From a virus, in the IMG/VR virus record IMGVR_UViG_3300027901_000032, positions 1 through 25,175 of that record: 25,175 nt of DNA, one strand, 5' to 3'. Below, piece by piece: positions 21,599 to 25,175 of this stretch. Made by a program: the position numbers and the translations under genes. Every line of letters begins with the position of its first letter. The first letter of the stretch is position 1. The notes below the pieces were generated by a model. It made no database searches. It was not told where the DNA came from and saw only the letters and a program-made list of their open reading frames with translations.

Positions 21599-21817
21599 CT
21601 AGTCAGGATCCCAGGGTCCGAACTTCGGTCCTCTAGGTTCCTTTATCTCGCCCTCAGCTATGTATTGTCGGTGGTCCTTCTTGTCGATACACTCCGGACA
21701 CAAGTCGAGCCCTCGTTGTTTCTTATACACCTGTCTGGGCCAAGGTAGCCCACACCGCGGGCAGTCCATCCACCGACTGAAGGTTATCTTGTTATTGGGG
21801 CGCCATCTAGCCTTCAC
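21599..21817 (-). CDS. Small zinc-ribbon protein (72 aa)
   Basis: A GTG start at 21817 follows AAGGGGGTG. The protein has CPRCGLPWP (19-27) and, 17 residues on, CPECIDKK: a typical two-knuckle CxxC zinc ribbon. The N-terminus is basic (KARWRPNNK) and the C-terminus is Pro/Gly/acidic. It sits between the tailspike and the adaptor genes, so it is probably expressed with virion genes, though it need not be in the particle. No function assigned. Confidence 0.65.
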   Translation of the reverse strand: MKARWRPNNKITFSRWMDCPRCGLPWPRQVYKKQRGLDLCPECIDKKDHRQYIAEGEIKEPRGPKFGPWDPD

Positions 21818-21850
21818 TTAACACCCCCTTACGAGTTCGCTGTATAAACA

Positions 21851-23062
21851 CTACGGTCCTCCTGTCCATACACCGACTTTCAAAAATGGTTTCCACCTGC
21901 CATCTCCATCACACCTCAGTTCTAGAATACTCCCCAGAACACCATCCGAGTCTACGTATGTATTACCCCCAGACATTATTGACCAGATAGTTTCACCAGA
22001 CGCGGGCGTAATCCGGATCACTTGAGCAACACTGTTATGGAAAGTAATGTGCATGTTCCTAAGAGCCGGAGGTAGCGTAAAGTTATAAGTCCCAGTAGCC
22101 ATAAGGTTTGTACGTATACCTCCGCTACACTCCGCAGCGTCAACAGTAACGTCGCCGCTACCAGGTACGTAGGGATGAGTCCAGTGATCGGCATAGCCGC
22201 CTGGTTCAGGAGCGATGTATGTATCAGTTCTAATGAAGACGCACTCACTGCGGTCTAAGTAGCTAGCTAGGATTAAACTTCCTAACTGTCCGCCAGCCAT
22301 TGCATTATACCAACCGTAAGTCCCTCCGTAACCACCAGCGGTAGCGTGAAGGACTCCAGTAAACAGAATACCTCCAGCTCGTGCACCGTTGTCTATCCTA
22401 ACACAATACTCGCACATTACAATACCACCACCAAGAAGTTTGGTTCCCTCAGCCATGGAAGTGCAATTACCGCCGATATAGAAGGCGTACTTTGCGTAGT
22501 GCCAATCTTCGAAGACAAACGTATTGCCATTCAGGTTGTTTGAACTATACTCATTCAACTTTACAACACTCTCAAGATCATGCGCAACGCCTATGTAGAA
22601 GTGTCCGAAGATACAGTTGCGTAGTTCGAGGAAGATCTGGCCGGAACCCGAACCGATCCCTTCTACATAGTCTACGTGTAGGGTTACCCCTCGAAGCGTC
22701 GCGGACGTTCCTACTGTAAACGCCACTAGACTGCTTCCAACAAGTTCGACCTTCCCCCGAATGTAAATGTGGACACGCTTCAAGACATTTATAGTGGACC
22801 CTAGAACTGTTACCGGTCCCGGAACAAACACGCAGCCATTCTCGTCGACGTCGTCGATAGCACGCTGGATCGCCAAACTGTCATTGGTTACCCCATCGCA
22901 TTTAGCTCCGTATATACGGACGTCGGCCCAGGGCCGTGCGGCTTTGACGTCGTCGATACCCCCAGGAAAATAGTTACGAAGCTGTCCAATCTGGCGGAAA
23001 CGCTCAGCCTCGGTAGCGGCGTCCAGGTCGCTCAACAGACCTCTAGAGGCTTTATCGTTCAT
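21851..23062 (-). CDS. Tailspike with pectate-lyase-like beta-helix (403 aa)
   Basis: Residues 47-71 (DVRIYGAKCDGVTNDSLAIQ and on) carry the signature of the pectate lyase 3-type right-handed beta-helix, followed by VFVPGPV and many short Gly/Asn-rich strand turns to about 310. The C-terminus (320-403) is a beta domain with IWSIMSGGNTYVDSDG, which may form the trimer end. The N-terminal 35 residues are helical and could attach to the tail. Such spikes bind and often cut host surface polysaccharide. No catalytic residues can be assigned by eye, so binding only is possible. The start overlaps the previous stop (TGATG). Confidence 0.8.
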   Translation of the reverse strand: MNDKASRGLLSDLDAATEAERFRQIGQLRNYFPGGIDDVKAARPWADVRIYGAKCDGVTNDSLAIQRAIDDVDENGCVFVPGPVTVLGSTINVLKRVHIYIRGKVELVGSSLVAFTVGTSATLRGVTLHVDYVEGIGSGSGQIFLELRNCIFGHFYIGVAHDLESVVKLNEYSSNNLNGNTFVFEDWHYAKYAFYIGGNCTSMAEGTKLLGGGIVMCEYCVRIDNGARAGGILFTGVLHATAGGYGGTYGWYNAMAGGQLGSLILASYLDRSECVFIRTDTYIAPEPGGYADHWTHPYVPGSGDVTVDAAECSGGIRTNLMATGTYNFTLPPALRNMHITFHNSVAQVIRITPASGETIWSIMSGGNTYVDSDGVLGSILELRCDGDGRWKPFLKVGVWTGGP

Positions 23063-23226
23063 CAGTGATCCTGGTACTTCTCCGTTACGTTGTATCGCGG
23101 GTATGGCTCTGGATACGTGGGCGGTTTTGCGCTAACAAGTCTAGGGTCAGCGGATACCGTCTCTGTAGGGGGTTTCGGTTCCCCTACAAGTTTCCGTCTC
23201 CGAAATAATCTAGTCAGGAATTTCAT
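23062..23226 (-). CDS. Small basic/Pro-rich protein (54 aa)
   Basis: This reading is 54 codons from the ATG at 23226 to a TGA at 23064-23062 that overlaps the tailspike ATG (TGATG). AAGG lies about 11 bases before the start. The N-terminus is basic (KFLTRLFRRRK) and the rest Pro-rich and polar (KPPTYPEPYPRYN). It fills the gap between two tail genes on the same strand with the overlap style used throughout, so it is probably real, perhaps an attachment or assembly peptide for the spike. No family recognised. Confidence 0.55.
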   Translation of the reverse strand: MKFLTRLFRRRKLVGEPKPPTETVSADPRLVSAKPPTYPEPYPRYNVTEKYQDH

Positions 23227-25024
23227 ATACTGGATACCTTATAATTGGATTGTCGTACCGATAGTCCGAAGGGGCCGCGCCTCCTACAACGGTTACGCTG
23301 CCGAAGGCCGCACTGCTCGTCTTACCAGCACAGATAATTGTAAAGTTAAGTTGAGGCGTTCCAAACGCCGCACTAGTAGTAATACCTGTGGCCACTATAT
23401 ATAATACAAGCCTATGAGTTCCAAACGCTGCATTGCTCGGAATACCCGTAGGTTCAAGAAACTGCTCCGGCATCAGGATATGGGTTCCGAACGCCGCCTG
23501 GCTTGAGACGCCGGACGCAAAGATTGTAAAGTTGAGTTGGGCTGTCCCGAAAGCCGCCTGTGAACTGATCCCAGCTGTCATCGTAATATATTGAAGTCCA
23601 CCCTCCTTCACTACCGTATGAGCACCATAAGCAGCCGAGGAACCGATACCAGCAACCAGTACAATGTCTTGGTCTTGTGCGATGTTAACGGAACCGAAAG
23701 CGGCCCCAGAGGTCTTCCCTGTACAAATGATAGTGAGGTTGAGCTGTGGGGTTCCGAAGGCGGCCTGAGACGGAATCCCGGTAAGCCCGTTGATAAGGTG
23801 CTTTAACATTACCGTTCCGAAAGCGGCCGAGCTACCAAGCCCCGTCGGCTCGAGACGTAGATTCAGCTTGGTAGTTCCGAAAGCCGCATTACTGCTCAGG
23901 CCTGTAGGAGAGATAGTTTGTGTGCCCACACCCGGCACATAATCCACCTCGATCATCAATGAGTGCCAACAGGGATCAGGATTTGCATCGCTCGAATAAC
24001 CCACTCTACCAAGTAAGGCATTTACCTCGCTTTGACTCCATCCACCAGAAGGAGGCGTTACTATCGCTGACTTATAGAATCTGACTGATTCCGACATATC
24101 ACCATCATAAATAACGGAATCATAAGGATCGGAATTTCTGACAACTGTTTTCCCATGATTCGTTTGAGTTGCCTCAGAATCATAGGCAACTATTCCCATA
24201 ACTCCGTTGACTGTACCTGCACCACTAAGATCTGCAAATGCCACTTCCGCAAAATTATCCGTACCATTTCCTGTCTGCTGAATATAATCTGTCCCTCCAT
24301 CCATCGGCACATCATCAAGCTCAACGTATGCAGGATTTGTGGAATCATCTATAAGGACATCTCCATCGTCATATATAACCGAGCCAGGATTTGATCCTGT
24401 TGCACCTGCTACGGGAGAAAGACCGACAACCTGACCCTCACCAAATGGATAGTCGCCAGAAGTAACTGATAAAATCAAATCATCAATATAAACTTCTGTA
24501 TTTATAGCACTCCAGGGGTCACAAAATCCAAGGGTATCAAAACTGGTAGCTGAGGTTATGCCTCCAGTTGCTTGGGTTTGTGCATTGCCGTCAACTTGCC
24601 AATCTATTATTCCCGTTGAATCACCACAATACATTTTAAAATCAATGCGATACCAAGTATCAACAGTAAGCGTAGGCCCGTTTCGTGTTGTACCGCTGTG
24701 TACTTGACAGGCAATTCGCCTATCAGCATAAAGATGAAATTTAAACATTGAGCCATTTGCTGTCCAACATATAGCAAGATGAGCATTAGAACTAGGAGCA
24801 CCAGAAATTTGTAAATAAAATCTTCCAACCAAATAAGTCGGTGATCCTGGAATGTTCCATTGGATATGTTCAGTAGAAGCAGAGCCTATTTCTAGTGCAT
24901 AATCACCCGTTCTTTTAACAATGTTTTGGACAGCGGGGCTTCCTGTAATTGAGTCACATATACCACCTCCACTAGGGCTTAAAACTCCGTGTTCAAAGCC
25001 TGTGATAAAAATAGGTGTCGGCAT
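23210..25024 (-). CDS. Mosaic tail protein: LamG-like domain plus ten AAFG repeats (604 aa)
   Basis: Residues 1-190 resemble a concanavalin/LamG-like jelly roll: GFEHGVLSPSGGG, then YLVGRFYLQISG, WYRIDFKMYCGDSTGIIDWQVDG and YIDDLILSV, which is how such lectin-like domains usually end. Residues 195-365 are another beta domain. Residues 369-580 are ten repeats of about 20-26 residues with the core G-(I/L/K/V)-x-(S/T)-x-A-A-F-G-(T/S). The last 20 residues form a short aromatic tail. The protein is likely a tail fibre or other surface adhesin. The N-terminal two thirds (nt 23940-25024) are clearly AT-richer than the repeat part, so the gene looks like a recombinant of two sources. It overlaps the next gene by 17 bases. 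Confidence 0.72.
   Translation of the reverse strand: MPTPIFITGFEHGVLSPSGGGICDSITGSPAVQNIVKRTGDYALEIGSASTEHIQWNIPGSPTYLVGRFYLQISGAPSSNAHLAICWTANGSMFKFHLYADRRIACQVHSGTTRNGPTLTVDTWYRIDFKMYCGDSTGIIDWQVDGNAQTQATGGITSATSFDTLGFCDPWSAINTEVYIDDLILSVTSGDYPFGEGQVVGLSPVAGATGSNPGSVIYDDGDVLIDDSTNPAYVELDDVPMDGGTDYIQQTGNGTDNFAEVAFADLSGAGTVNGVMGIVAYDSEATQTNHGKTVVRNSDPYDSVIYDGDMSESVRFYKSAIVTPPSGGWSQSEVNALLGRVGYSSDANPDPCWHSLMIEVDYVPGVGTQTISPTGLSSNAAFGTTKLNLRLEPTGLGSSAAFGTVMLKHLINGLTGIPSQAAFGTPQLNLTIICTGKTSGAAFGSVNIAQDQDIVLVAGIGSSAAYGAHTVVKEGGLQYITMTAGISSQAAFGTAQLNFTIFASGVSSQAAFGTHILMPEQFLEPTGIPSNAAFGTHRLVLYIVATGITTSAAFGTPQLNFTIICAGKTSSAAFGSVTVVGGAAPSDYRYDNPIIRYPVYEIPD
23285..23920 (-). repeat. Ten tandem AAFG repeats in the tail protein
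   Basis: The conserved AAFG (once AAYG) cores begin at residues 380, 400, 421, 441, 464, 490, 510, 532, 552 and 572. Repeats 3-4 and 9-10 are more alike than the rest (PQLNLTIICTGKTSGAAFGS and PQLNFTIICAGKTSSAAFGS), which shows block duplication inside the array. Confidence 0.9.
23940..25024. other. AT-rich segment coding the N-terminal two thirds of the mosaic tail protein
   Basis: Lines 24481-24540 and 24601-24660 have 22 and 18 G+C of 60, against 34 of 60 at 23701-23760 in the repeat part of the same gene. The change falls close to the junction between the second beta domain and the repeats (residues about 360-368). It points to domain exchange. Confidence 0.55.
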
Positions 25025-25025
25025 T

Positions 25026-25175
25026 TTATCCTACAAATACGAAATTTGCTGAATTCGCTCCTGTATAATACGGAGGCCAAAGTACCAGAACATCCCTGTG
25101 ATTCCCGTCCATACAGACCGCAAACGGATACCGCCTGAGTCCATCGGGAGAAACTATCATTCTTCCTACAACCTT
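25026..25175 (-). CDS. C-terminal end of a tail or virion protein (partial)
   Basis: The frame is open from the window edge to a TAA (25028-25026), leaving 49 residues of a beta-rich C-terminus with SPDGLRRYPFAVCMDGNHRD and WPPYYTGANSANFVFVG. The next gene's ATG follows after one base, so both belong to the same transcript. A tail fibre or similar adhesin end is plausible from the composition. The rest of the gene is outside the window. Confidence 0.6.
   Translation of the reverse strand, partial: KVVGRMIVSPDGLRRYPFAVCMDGNHRDVLVLWPPYYTGANSANFVFVG

Noticed and set aside
23285-23920. AAFG array as a CRISPR or noncoding repeat
   Set aside because: The repeat is at protein level, in frame, with variable spacing and diverged DNA.
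1-25175. CRISPR arrays, tRNA or rRNA genes, integrase, insertion sequences
   Set aside because: None seen: no regular spacer-repeat pattern, no cloverleaf sequence recognised, no DDE, Tyr or Ser recombinase motifs.

Overview
The window reads as part of the genome of a tailed bacteriophage, most likely podovirus-like and probably lytic. Almost every base is coding. Genes overlap by a few bases (ATGA, GTGA, TAATG), start codons include GTG and TTG behind strong Shine-Dalgarno (SD) sites, and there is no integrase, tRNA, rRNA or insertion sequence. The host cannot be named. A lipoprotein-like gene and a lytic transglycosylase fit a bacterial host and hint at a diderm one.

Left arm (1-9708, plus strand): replication, nucleotide and DNA-modification genes. 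It holds a GTP cyclohydrolase I (folE), a TGT-superfamily protein resembling the DNA 7-deazaguanine inserter DpdA, and a 6-carboxy-tetrahydropterin synthase (queD). These are the two ends of a preQ0-into-DNA pathway. QueE and QueC are not in the window, so they must lie elsewhere in the phage or come from the host. The same arm has a fused uracil-DNA-glycosylase/DNA polymerase A, a DUF3987-like ATPase, a DUF3310 protein, a MazG-like pyrophosphohydrolase, an HTH protein and several small proteins, three of them membrane or Cys-rich.

Between folE and the polymerase lies an AT-richer cassette (925 to about 2970). It encodes a 458-aa protein with a polyproline linker, possibly a TIM-barrel glycoside-hydrolase-like enzyme, and three small Cys-rich proteins. 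Its codon use differs from its neighbours and it looks recently acquired.

The two arms converge at 9635-9733, where 3' ends overlap and an 8-bp-stem hairpin sits just after the last plus-strand stop.

Right arm (9635-25175, minus strand, transcribed right to left): virion and probable lysis genes. In transcription order these are the end of a tail protein, a mosaic tail protein with ten AAFG repeats, a small basic protein, a pectate-lyase-fold tailspike, a zinc-ribbon protein, a neck/adaptor-like protein, a virion protein, a carbohydrate-binding-like protein, a lytic transglycosylase, a beta-propeller-like tail protein, a GNAT acetyltransferase, two Pro/Gly-rich virion proteins, a 1455-aa putative ejection protein, and three small genes including a lipoprotein and a membrane protein. 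Terminase, portal and major capsid are not present and presumably lie beyond 25175.
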